DNA from: Cannabis sativa
Taxonomy: Eukaryota > Streptophyta > Magnoliopsida > Rosales > Cannabaceae
Assembly: GCF_029168945.1 (NCBI RefSeq)
Contig: NC_083605.1
Span: 26,921,280 to 26,985,279, forward strand
DNA length: 64,000 nt
Direction of reading: 5' to 3'
Positions 23,312 to 34,723 of the stretch are shown here, in pieces (position 1 is the first letter of the stretch; each line of letters starts with the position of its first letter). The notes under the pieces are model-generated. The model had not been told where the DNA came from. It was given only the letters and a program-made list of their open reading frames with translations, and did no database searches. The position numbers were made by a program, and so were the translations under genes.

Positions 23312-25281
23312 AACCGTCAACAATTATTCCGTAGCATCCTGTTAGTTCCAGAAAACCTCTAACCTTCCTTGCAAATTTAGGGTCATCAAAACTCGTGTTT
23401 CTTATATTTAGCATAAAACTTATGCTTCTAGAGGCATTACACCATCATCCAAAGATATCTCTTCTATGCATTCTTTGAATCGGAAGAAATCACGATACCA
23501 TTAATGAAGGCAACTACGAAGTCATCGGCACAAAAAAAACTATTTTAGGAATATCCTCATTTCGAGTCTTCAGCTGGTAATAACCAGATCGAAGACCAAA
23601 CCTAGAGAAGATGATCCTTCCCTAAAATTATTCAACATAACATCTATCCTTATCAAAGGATACTTATTCTTCACAAATAAAACTGGTGTACTCCAGAATG
23701 AAATACTTAAACTGGTAGTTTCAAGCCCAACCTTTCTTACAACTGAATCTTCACTCTGCTCAATTCTATAGTTACCACCCAATTCAGAATTTTGGATACA
23801 GGTTTTACTCCCATTACCACTTCAATTCAGAATCAATTTCTCAGTTAACCAAGAATCCTAGTGGCTCCTCTAAAAGTATCTAGAACCTTGAGCCACAAGA
23901 TTGTGTCCCAATCTCACTAATGTTCCCTTTATAATATTGGCTACACTAACTGAAAAGTTGATACATCCCTCCCATAATAACCCCTTCAGCCTTAAACACC
24001 GGGATTAATGGATTTTGGAACCTTTAAACCTTACCCAAGAACACAAATGGGTCCTCACTTTTTGATTAAAGAGTTGCCACCTTTCTTTTCAATTGATAAT
24101 TGCATTGTACATTGCAAATTAGTTCAACCCTAGTATAATATTAGATTTTTCTAAATTCAGCACAACTGAAACAACGAACTATTTCCTTGCCCTCACAATC
24201 TGGGAAGGGTTTAGACCACATACCGGAACATAACCAGTTCTCCAGTAAACTGAAAGGTACCAAAACTACTCAGTAACTCATCATTAAATTTTAACACATA
24301 CTTCCAATCATCCTTCCACTCTCGCTACGTTAACCGGGGACAGTTTCTTTTCCAATGGTCTACTACCCCACACTGGATACGAGCTCTCGTATAGCTTTCA
24401 CTTTACTGGTGTCTCTTACATATCAACCCTCTGGATGGGCTTGCAAATCTTTATTCCCACCATGTCAGAGACTTTGGTTACCTCAAATTCTCCTACTAGA
24501 ACCCATAACTGTTGAGTCGGTAACTTTTTCCCCTTGCGATCATTAAGGTTAATACCCTTTACCCGATCCAACATTGGACCTTTACTTTCATGAATCTCTG
24601 TTCATATTATTTCTTTTGTGATCCAGTTCTTGTACCCTTAGTAGTAAGGGTCAGCTCAACCTCCTAAGCATAAAGATAGACAACTCCTAGTTGTTTAGCA
24701 AATATCTACATTCCGAACAATATACTCGTTCCACCATAAAGCCTTTCCTAGTGGGCCTATTAGTTGCTTCATCAAAACAAAACTTGCCAATCGGTCTAAC
24801 TTAATATCATTCTCCATCATTGTGCTGCCCAAAATCAATCGTGTACGTTTTACTACCTTGTCACTCAATTAATCCCTTACTTTACAGCATACATTCGCTC
24901 CCAGTCTTGTAGTAATAAAAGATTCATACCCACACTACCAACTTCGAGCCTGGTAAGCTCGCAATTATTCTTGCTAGATCGCCCCAGGTACATTTTCAGT
25001 ACACTCGCGACCATTTCTTTCTCATAGTTAAAATCTTTCTAACTAGAATTAATGCTAATAAGCATTACCGCACATGCATAGGCATACTTAGCAACTTTAT
25101 ATCAAAAACTTATCATGCTTCTCTAACAACTTTACACATATCAAATAAGAAGACAATTCAAACAATTAGTAAATAAACCACTAATCAACTAACAATCAAC
25201 ACTTACTAAACCATGAGTCGAACGAGTCTTCGCAGTCAATGTACATATCAAGCCAGTCTTCAGGATCATTAAACCTTGGTC
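23307..25281 (-). pseudogene. Ty3/gypsy relic of element J: reverse transcriptase and unrecognised upstream part
   Basis: On the minus strand a decayed reverse transcriptase can be followed. NKYPLIRID lies near 23640-23670, and a remnant of the SGYHQL/EDIPK block, read as SGYYQLKTRNEDIPK, near 23545-23590. VRGFLELTG, matching the conserved VRGFLGLTGYYR block, lies near 23330-23365, immediately before the insertion of A. RNase H continues at 1203. Between about 23790 and the primer site there is only 1.5 kb, too short for intact gag plus protease, and I could not recognise either; deletion is likely. There is no functional frame. Confidence 0.72.
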
Positions 25282-25293
25282 GCTCTGATACCA
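25282..25293 (-). other. primer binding site of Ty3/gypsy element J
   Basis: The minus strand reads TGGTATCAGAGC, three bases from the LTR end, complementary to initiator-Met tRNA. It fixes the strand and 5' end of J. Confidence 0.85.
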
Positions 25294-25296
25294 TGT

Positions 25297-27856
25297 TGTA
25301 ACAACCTGACTCTCAGGGACGCCACGTGTGTGCTTTTATAACCTTATTGTCATTAATATATTAGTTTAGGAAAAGTGTGGTTTAATTTAAATCTTTAATT
25401 TAATTTAAAAGAGAAACTTTAACTTAATTCAAAATACTGTCGTAATATAGGGATCCCCTGTTTATAAAATAAAAATATTCTTTTACAATAGATTACATTT
25501 CCAAACATAGAAAGGAATTCAATCCTGCTTCCCAGAAGCCAAGACCCCACGGTTGATATGTACATTGCTGGGAGACCTTTGACTCATGGCCAAACACAGC
25601 TTTTAACTTCCTTACCTGCATCACGAAGCACCCGTGAGTCACAATGACTCAGCAAGAAAAGCTACTAATTAGACATTATGGAAAGTGCAGGTAGAGTTCA
25701 TAATAATATAATATACATACCGGTAGGTCTTACATATGTCAATCTACATATACAAAAATAACATAACGCTTATGTAAGCACACTTAATACATAATAAAGA
25801 ATATTTATAACTATTCATAATCAACCATCTCAGTGGTTCATAAAGTACTCTAATCACACATCATTATAAACACTCACTTTCAGTACTTCGTAAATCACTC
25901 TAATTCATGTATTATAGTAACCACATAATTTAATTGCTTTATAAAGCACTCAAACACATAATCTTAGTGCTTCATAAAGCACTCAATTCTTACATCCCTT
26001 CAACATGTATTTTTACCCCCTATCAGTTACAGAGACTAATTTCATAAGTAATATAACGTTCATTCAATCATACCATAACACAATATATTTAGTTACAACT
26101 CATCACATAATAACACACTTGATCGTTCCACAACTTCATAACCACATAATTTAGGTACTTCATAAAGTACCCCTACCACTCGTTAACCACGAGCTGTATA
26201 TGTCACTATCGTTGTCCGATACAACAAACGATAAGTAAGAAACCTATCCGCGGTTTCAGGAGTAATTACTCATAACGGTAATAACCGTTTCTTTTACTCG
26301 ATCATAATCGAGCCATAACGATAATAATCGTTTCATAATATTTCCCCTCGATCATAATCGAGTGAAATGATAATAATCGTTTCCTATTATTTCCCTCGAT
26401 CATAATCGAGTCACATCCAGTACATATCGTTAACCTCGATTAGGATTAAGTCACAACAACGTATGACAAGATTTCGATCTTAATCGAAACTGTAACAATC
26501 ATAACATTAACCTTATACAGTATTTAATACTTTTCTTACCTCAGTCCAGAAGTTTAGTGTGCATCCCTTCTAAATGGAATCAAAGCTTGGCAATCCTGGG
26601 TCCTATGTCACGACAACAAAAACCAATAAATACCTTAAACCAAAACTCCGAAAACTAACCCTAATTTCCATAACCGGACCAAACCTAACTTCTAGTAGCT
26701 CCAAAGTAAGCCAAACAATACTCAAATAGCCTAAAATGGATACTGGGTACAACCCTGAGCCAAAAATCAATTCCGAGGAAAACCCAAAAAATTTCCCCTA
26801 CTTGCAACCGGTCGACCGATTCTGGCAAACTAGGAAATTTTGAGTTTCTTCCAAAAATTCAAACCAAACTCTCTCCAAACCTGTCCAACAACTCCAGTAC
26901 AAGTACACAACATATATACAACATTCACAAAGCATCAGGTCATCTCAATTCATCAATTTGTCCAAGTCACCATGTTAGAACCAAGAAATTGAATTCTAAC
27001 ACTCAATTCCCAATTTCAGCACCACAACCATTAAAATCACTTAAACTAAACTCTAACAAATCATAATCCAAACCTAAAAACATTATCTAACCTTTGTTGA
27101 CATCGCAGCCTTAAAATCCATAGAGTACCCTATCCAAACTCAAACCCAAACCTTAGAAAAAAAAATCAAGGAAAAGGAAGAAAACTTACCTCAGGTGTAG
27201 ACAACTCTAATGCTTGATCAAACCTTGCTAGAACACAGCTGAAGTAGCAAAGAAATCCCTAGTTCTTGCTGGGTTTTCTATGGCCACGAGAGGGAGAGAG
27301 AGAAGACATTATGTAACATAGTCTAGGTTATCCTCTTTTTATATATATTTTTTTATTTTGTAGAAAAGAAATATGTTTAAGGTAATATATATCTTACCCT
27401 AAGTAATAATTAGCCAAAAGCAATACTAAATACAAAAACATCCTAAATTACAAAATGACTAATCTACCCCTCCCTTAAAGCTTAAGTTATCACTTAACTT
27501 AAGGGTATTTTGGTCATTTCAACTCAACATTCGTACTTCCCGACATTTTAACCTAGTCTGATATAATTCCAATTCAATTCATCTTTTATTGTCGTGACAT
27601 TTCTGACCTTCCTGTCAAGTTCCACAGTTTCCTGGCCCAAAATATTTTATTCAAATCATGGTATCTACGATACCCACATATTCCAATACAATCTCCGTAA
27701 TTAATAAAGTACACTTTATTATTCATTAATTCATATTTCCCTAATCAACTCATGATTAGTTTAAGTAGGATTATAATCCTACTCTAATACCCACATAGTC
27801 ACATATTTAATAAAATATGGCCAAATAATTATCAATACAATTCTCGGGATATTACA
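25297..27856 (-). repeat. 5' LTR of Ty3/gypsy element J
   Basis: About 2560 bp. On the minus strand it starts TGTAATATCCCGAGAA and ends GGTTGTTACA, next to the primer site. The TGTAATATCCCG start is common in plant gypsy LTRs. A TATATATA run near 27336-27350 is a promoter candidate. The middle holds repeated CATAAAG-containing words (25840-26190) and an array of short palindromes (26274-26489). The 3' LTR is left of the window. The next 5 bp, GATTA (27857-27861), should be the target duplication; its partner is out of view. Confidence 0.82.
26274..26489. repeat. array of short palindromes in the gypsy LTR
   Basis: CTCGATCATAATCGAG occurs three times (26297-26312, 26347-26362, 26395-26410; spacing 50 and 48 bp). 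Between and around them lie AACGGTAATAACCGTT (26274-26289), AACGATAATAATCGTT (26317-26332), a diverged copy at 26365-26382 and TTTCGATCTTAATCGAAA (26472-26489). All share an A/T centre and CG-containing arms. Confidence 0.85.
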
Positions 27857-29099
27857 GATTACACCATAGTTCTCTTGGCTTTCTTCTTAGTTTCTTATCT
27901 TGACAATCCATTACTTGTTTAACCTCACAATGGATTTTAATCACTAGTGTCTTCCAAGTCATAAGAAGAGTGAGTTCCTAGAAACTCTCCCACTACGACA
28001 AGGTACCGTGAACTATGTCTAAGAAAACTAAATGGTATTGACCTCTTCGGTTGTGTTAAGACAACAGAGGCAGTGGGATCATCTTGTAAAGAATAAGATT
28101 ATAGAACACTTATGGAATCAAGAAAAAAATATCTCCTTTATTTGCTACTTTATTTTCAAACTTAGTCATTTTCTTACAAAAGTAGTATTTGTTTAAACAA
28201 ACACTTTCTTATCTATTGAGTATGGGATGTTCCACCCCTAATCACTTAGAATAGCTAACAAACATGCAAACCAGTGTTAGCAGTATTAGCTTTTCTTAAG
28301 ATTTCGATGAGGTCATCCATGAATCTAGTAATGATTTACATTAAGTATACAACCATTGCATCATTCTGAAATTATATTACCATAGAAGGATTTAGGCAAC
28401 GACTAGTAACTAATTATCAATATGCAAATTGAATTTCTGGGGAGGTAAGTTTGGATATAATTCAAAAATCAAATCAATGATCTTTGAACTGCATATACTA
28501 ACTTTTTCTCCACCCCTATCAGTTCGCAAGATCTTTAACCATTTACCTTAATGGTTTTTCACCATTGCTAGAAATTCATGAAATTTTTCAAACATTTCAA
28601 ATTTCTTTTGCATAAGGTAAAATCTAGAGTGATCGTTTTAAGAATACAACGAAAACTCATATCCACCGCTGAATGTACATCCATCTGCGAATGAGATGAA
28701 CTTACTTTCAGTGGATATAGGCATATTAACTCTTTGCAGAGATTGATCTTGTCAAAACAACTATGAACAAGATACAAAAGCCATAGATTTATTTGGTTGT
28801 GTCTCTTGATGACTTGATTTAGTTACATCAAAGAGTTCTTAGAATAATGCAAGTGGATTCTGGTCACAGATTTATTTGGACCACCACTACTAATTTAACT
28901 CTAAGTTGATTTGCCCATACAAGTAAGAGATTTCTAAGATTGAGGATTTATATCATTTCGGGATATAATTTCGGGAATATAATCATATTCGTCATTTAAT
29001 TTCTTAAGAGAAAATATAGAATGACTTTATATGTTTTATAGACCATTCATCCAATGATATGTCATTGAGCTAATTCGAAATGAATAAGCTAAGAAGAGT
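27857..29099 (-). pseudogene. pol relic of element D, upstream half
   Basis: A dead remnant from the integrase region to where J is inserted (the sequence corresponding to B at about 12520). It shares the lesions of B and E, for example the CCACCGCTGAATGTACATCC stretch near 28665, which corresponds to the integrase HSDVCGPLNV region of I. No open frame. Confidence 0.78.
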
Positions 29100-29890
29100 T
29101 AAGATAATTTCGTTTTAAATAAGAATTCAACGATGCTCCGATTAGCGAGAGTCAAAGTAATCTTATTTATACAATCTTCTTGTTTCATATTGTAAAATAC
29201 TAGTCTAAGGTGTCATCAATTGATGAACAACTAGATGTTGCATATACAATATTTATCTTTCGAGATCTAACACTATTATGCTTGTCTAATGGTGAAAATC
29301 CATTAGGGATTTATCTCATTAGAAAAACAAACCAAGTTAGACCAACAATGAAGATTCCAAATAAAACTACAATTTAATAACAGAAAATAACATGGTTCAA
29401 TATAAATTCATACACAATTCAAAAATTATTAAACATATAGCAAGTATGAATGACAAGTGAAAATACTAAAACATACAATCCTAAATAATTTCAAAAGTCT
29501 TCAACAAACTGATATCAGTGTCCCGTTTAGGCGAGAATCAGTGATACCATCCATTGAATAGAGTTGTCAGCTCATCTAAAATGATAAACATTCTAGCAAC
29601 CTTTTATTCGATCAAGATTGGAATCCAGCGTTGTTCTGTTTAGGCGAGAGTCAAGGCTATTCTATCTTATGAGCTTCCACCATTGTTTCATATTTTGTAA
29701 GTCAAATGCAGTCGCCACCATTAGGGTGATCAATACCATATAAAACACTTACAAATATACTTATCTTTTGAGATTAAACAGTGCTAACTTGCTAATGAAC
29801 GTTCCTCCATTAGGGAGGATTACTCACTAAAACAATAGCTATGTAAAACCAACAATGGAGATCGAATATCCTAATAATAAAGCTCATTAT
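29100..29890 (-). promoter_or_regulatory. duplicated leader cassette of element D
   Basis: The same two-cassette arrangement as in B. The conserved cassette (about 29340-29890) has CTCGCCTAAACGGGAC-like motifs near 29520 and 29638 (each with small changes) and the CTAAT-loop hairpins near 29723 and 29808. The diverged copy is at 29100-29340, with the CTAAT/CTAGT-type hairpin near 29300. Confidence 0.58.
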
Positions 29891-32816
29891 TTAATGAAAG
29901 TTGTATTTTCTTCTAAAACTTATTTTAATTTATTTATTTTAAATATATATATATTTATTTAATTAAAATTTCTAATTTAGAATGAAAAATTCTAAATATA
30001 AATTTTAATGTAATATTTGTAAATTATACTTAGATGGAGATGAAAATAACGTGAATTATTTCCATCTTAGTAATAATTACCATAAATATTTAGAAAAATA
30101 TGCAATTTAAGTTGTTTCAAAATTAATTTAAATTAATTTATAACTCAAATTTAATTTTCTATAAATATATATTGCATTTCGAAAAATAAAGTGTATAAGA
30201 ATACTACTTTCGAAAATGCTTTAAAATAAAATAAAAAATAAATCCTGGAAAAATTATCTTAATTTTATGTTGGCCCAAAATTAATTAAAAATTAATTTAC
30301 AACAAAAATATAATTTTCCTATTTAATTAAATATTTTAAAAAATTTCAAATATTCAAGTATCATGATTAAGAATCAACTTAAATATTAATTTTCTATTTA
30401 ATTAAATATCACTAGAAAAATACTTCAAGCATAACAGATAATATCTATCTAGACTTTCATTGATTAATTAATTCAATTTCTAATTATAATATATTTTAGT
30501 TTATTTATTTTAATTAATCATTAAATGAAAAAATCATTGATTTAAGTTGGTCCAAAATTAAAATAAATAATTTTATACTTTAATCTACTTTTCAAATAAA
30601 ATTCGAAATTTCTGCATTAAAGAAATACAATTTCGAAATTGTGGGTAAGAGATTAATAAAATAAAATAAAATATATTTTGAAAATTATTCAAATTTAAGC
30701 TGTTATGAAATTTTAAAGAAAAATTTCAAACTTAAAATAATTTTCAACTTTAATTAAATATCATGAAAATAACAATATTTAAGTATCATGATGAAAATCA
30801 ACTTAGATATTCAAATTTTCAATTTAATTAAATGTATTAAATTCAAGAAATAAATAATTAAGTATAGAGGAAACTTAATTATTAATTCTAGTTTAATACT
30901 AGGAAAATATACTAAACTTAGATTGTACCAAAATTAATTATGAAATAATTAATTTCACAATCAATGATATTTTCCTATTTAATATTAGAAATAATAACTA
31001 GTACTAGAAATAACTATCTAGAATATATATCATCAACTAAGTGTTTTTCTAAAATTAACTTAAAATTATTAAAATGAAAAATAAATTTCATATATTTTAA
31101 AAGTTAATTATGTTGCTAATTCAATTTTAATTAGGTTAGACTAATATAATTAACCTAATACAATTATTTAAATAAGGCAAATGGGCCTTCACAATTGGGG
31201 TAGTTCATGTGAGGGGGAGCTGGGTTCAGTATGTCGTACCCACTTCTATTGGCCCCCAACTCTCACACAAGGCCCAAAAGAGAGGAATTTAACCTTTAAA
31301 TAAACAATTGTTATTCATTGAATAAGCCCAAATCTAATTGGGCCTAAATAAAATTACTTATGTCAAATTTTATTTTAGCAACCTAGTCCATTTACTTAGT
31401 AAAACTTAAATGGGTTTCCTATATGCATCTAAGCCCAATAGCAAACATATAGGCTCACACAGGTCAAATGATTTGGATGGGCCCTATCATGTTACTAGGT
31501 TTACACAGATGAAAGAAGTACAAAATTTACCTGTTACAAATTATTTATAAGATCTATTGACAATTGGACTATGATTAAAATCAGATCATTGGATCTGTCA
31601 ACAAGTTAATCATAGCAATTTAGATCAAATAAATAATAGGTTTGTAAAAAAAAAATTTGAATAAACAATATAAATAAATAAACAAACATTGTCCATGTAA
31701 TAGATGTGAAACAAGATATTAATATAATTAAATTATTACTTTTAAACTAACCAACTAAATTTTTGAAAATTTAGGGTTGTTAAAACAAACCTTAAAATCT
31801 CAAAATAAAGGAAACTAATTTTTAAAATATGTAGGTTTATTTGAATCAAATTAAATATCAAATAACATCAATGATTTGAAAGAAAGAATCTTCAGTATCA
31901 CTTTCAAATCTTATAATTTAATAAAGTAAACCAATTTTAAAATAGATTTGGTTAGATAATTATTATTTTAGGAATAAAATAATAAATAAATAATAATTAC
32001 CATAATTATATGTCAAAAAAATCTCGAATTAAGCAATATTCAAATTTCTACAAAATATCTAAGTTATTTAAATATTCAAGATATGATTTATAAATTTCCT
32101 ATAAGAAAAAAATGATATATACAGAAAAATATTATTTTTAAACTTATAATTTATAAATAATTAAATATTTAACAAAATAAAAAATTTTGAATTTGAAAAT
32201 ATTATGGTAAGTATATCTATAAAAATATATATAATAATTTTAAATTTATTAATTATTTAATTTGTCATATAAGATAATTTTAATATAATATTTTAAATAA
32301 AAAGACAAGGTTATCTTTTAATTTAAAATATGTTAAATATCAAAATATCTAATCTTATAATTAAATAATATATAAATATTAAAGAAGTTAACAAATTTTT
32401 AAATCTTACACCATAATTGAAAATATTTAAAATTAGAAATATTTCAAAAAAGGGAAATATTTAAAATTGAAAATATTTCAAAGTGGAAAAATTTAAAATT
32501 GGAAAATTTGAATTTTGGGAAACAATCCCATAAAAATTCGGATTTTGGGGAAAAATCCCACAAAATTCGCAATTGATGCACTCACTCGACACCCTTGAAT
32601 CCCGATTTTCCAAAATTCATAACTTTTTCAATTTTTATCGGAATCGAGTTCTGTAAAAAACAAAATTGCTTAATTTTTCACAAGGAATCCAAATAAAATA
32701 TTTTAAAAAATTGAAAAAATATTTTTCATGGAAAAATTCGTACAACACAAACTTTCATCACATAAACACATAAACAAACATGAAACCATCCAAATCAACA
32801 CAAAACATATAAAAAC
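29891..32816 (-). other. AT-rich leader of element D
   Basis: Mostly AT-rich sequence without genes. The conserved GTACGACATACTGAACCC patch is near 31200-31280. Unlike A and B there is no GC-rich island. Instead, at 32415-32570, a run of related words such as GAAAATATTTAAAATTG and AAAATCCCA is repeated with variation. The last bases (AAAAC, 32812-32816) are the duplicated target of element E. Confidence 0.7.
32812..32816. repeat. target-site duplication of element E, left copy
   Basis: AAAAC, identical to 43061-43065. Confidence 0.95.
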
Positions 32817-34248
32817 TGTTGGGTTTTATGCCCTAAATAAAACTCATTTCAATATAATCAGATTTACTTATTAATATAGATCAGAAATAACATTTAATGT
32901 TGCATGGTTCACATGATTTATTTCATGATTATATGTACATAATGTATAAATTCATCTGAAACCCTTTTCACATACTTGATCCTGTTTATTGTGCCGTCAA
33001 CACATTGGAAAGTAAACATGACTATGTGAATAAAGTTTCCTAGATTTATCAGACACAGGGTTTTACTGATATGATAATCTACAACAAGAGTTTACTTGCA
33101 TTTGGAGAAGTGCTATGTTCTTTCCAGAGCATTGGTTAAAGTAAAGCTCAGGTTGGATGCATGGAGTATGCATCGGAAGGGACCGATATTGAACTTTGAC
33201 TTAGATTTATTAAACTTACCGTAATATCTATTCAAGTCAATATCGCCTAGTTGATCCTAGATCAAATGATCTTAATCCTGTTATGATTAGGCTCAATCTT
33301 GAAAGGCTATTCGTGTTCTTTGATTTGTTAGTTAAGCCTACTTTTAGGTCAGGGTGATACGTACATTTTGGGAACACGGTAGTTCAATTGAGTGGGAGCG
33401 CTATCATAAACATGGAATCTATAGCTTCTATCTGGCGAATAGTAAGCAAAGGATGATCTCCTTCGAGCTTGACCAAACGAACATAAATGGTGGAGTACTC
33501 ATTTCACATAAGCTGAAATATCATTTATACGGGGTCAAGTGTTTTAAGGAATAAATACATTGTAGGGTGTAACGGTAATTTAATCCCTTTACAGTGTAGA
33601 TCATTCATATAGAGGATCATTGATCAAATTAGGATTATAACAATGGATAACTAATGATGTGTCTATATGGTGGAACATATAGAGCATTCTATATACTGAG
33701 AGTGCAATTCTAAGTTCTATGCGTGGATTCAACGAAGAATTAATAAGTTAGTGAATTTTAGTGTTAAATTCTTGATCTACTTATTGGAAGCTCGGTTATA
33801 TAGACCCATGGTCCCCCCACTAGTTGAGATAATATTGCTTGTAAGACTCATGTAATTGGTTTTGATTAATCAATTATAATTCTCAAATTAGACTATGTCT
33901 ATTTGTGAATTTTTCACTAAGTAAGGGCGAAATTGTAAAGAAAGAGTTTATAGGGGCATATTTGTTAATTATGATACTTTGTATGGTTCAATTAATAAAT
34001 ATGATAAATGACAATATTATTTAATAATTATTTATAGTTATTAAATAGTTAGAATCGGCATTTAAATGGTTGAATTAGAAAATTGGCGTTTTTGAGAAAA
34101 TCAGATGCAGAAAAGATAAAACTGCAAAATTGCAAAAAGTGAGGCCCAAATCCACTAAGCATGGCCCAGCCACTTTTGTAGGCAATTTAAACTGATTTTT
34201 TCATTATTTTAATGCCATATAATTCAAATCTAACCCTAGTAGGAATGC

Positions 34249-34257
34249 TATAAATAG
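34249..34257 (+). promoter_or_regulatory. LTR promoter TATA box, element E 5' LTR
   Basis: TATAAATAG, about 460 bp before the LTR end. The same motif is at 42601-42609 in the 3' LTR. The CT-rich stretch 60-120 bp downstream is typical of a plant leader. Confidence 0.75.
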
Positions 34258-34656
34258 ATAGTGAAGGCTTCAGGAAAATTACACTTTTCTTCTGACTTTT
34301 TCTATTCAGAAAAACTGAGCCTTCTCTCTCCCTATCTTTAGCTGACCACTCTCTCTCTTCTTCCTTAGAATTTCGAAATCCTTAGTGATTTGAGTAGTGC
34401 CCACACACATCAAGTGATACCTCAATCATAGTGAGGAAGATCGTGAAGAAAGATCATCAGCAAAGGAGCTTCAGCATCAAAGATTCAGAGAAAGAGATCC
34501 AGGTTCAGATATTGATAATGCTCTGCTACAGAAAGGAATCAAGGGCTAGATATCTGAACGGAAGGAGTCATTATATTCCGCTGCACCCAATGTAAGGTTT
34601 CTTAAACTTTATATGTGTTTATTTCATCGTTTTAGAAAGTTCATATTTAGGATGTT

Positions 34657-34662
34657 AATAAA
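34657..34662 (+). terminator. poly(A) signal in LTR of element E
   Basis: AATAAA about 46 bp before the LTR end; the copy in the 3' LTR (43009-43014) would serve for transcript processing. Confidence 0.5.
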
Positions 34663-34710
34663 CATACTTGTGAGTAGATCTAAGATCCTGGTAAAATAAT
34701 TTCCAACAAC

Positions 34711-34723
34711 TGGCCTCAGAGCC
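34711..34723 (+). other. primer binding site of element E (variant)
   Basis: TGGCCTCAGAGCC two bases after the LTR. It has the same two-base departure from the initiator-Met site as element A. Confidence 0.87.

Larger units (their letters stand above)
32817..34708 (+). repeat. 5' LTR of element E
   Basis: 1892 bp, TGTTGGGTTTTATGCCC start and TTTCCAACA end. The TATA box is at 34249-34257 and AATAAA at 34657-34662, so the R region lies roughly between 34280 and 34690. Confidence 0.96.

Noticed and set aside
25297..27856. Host gene or promoter in the stretch between J's primer site and D.
   Set aside because: Terminal TGTAAT/ATTACA, the adjacent primer site and clean return to D sequence show it is an LTR. 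No frame longer than background was found.
33354..33554. A 66-codon frame in the sense strand of E's LTR, repeated at 41706-41906.
   Set aside because: It also lacks an ATG at its start, lies in untranscribed U3 upstream of the TATA box, and is present twice only because the LTR is duplicated.
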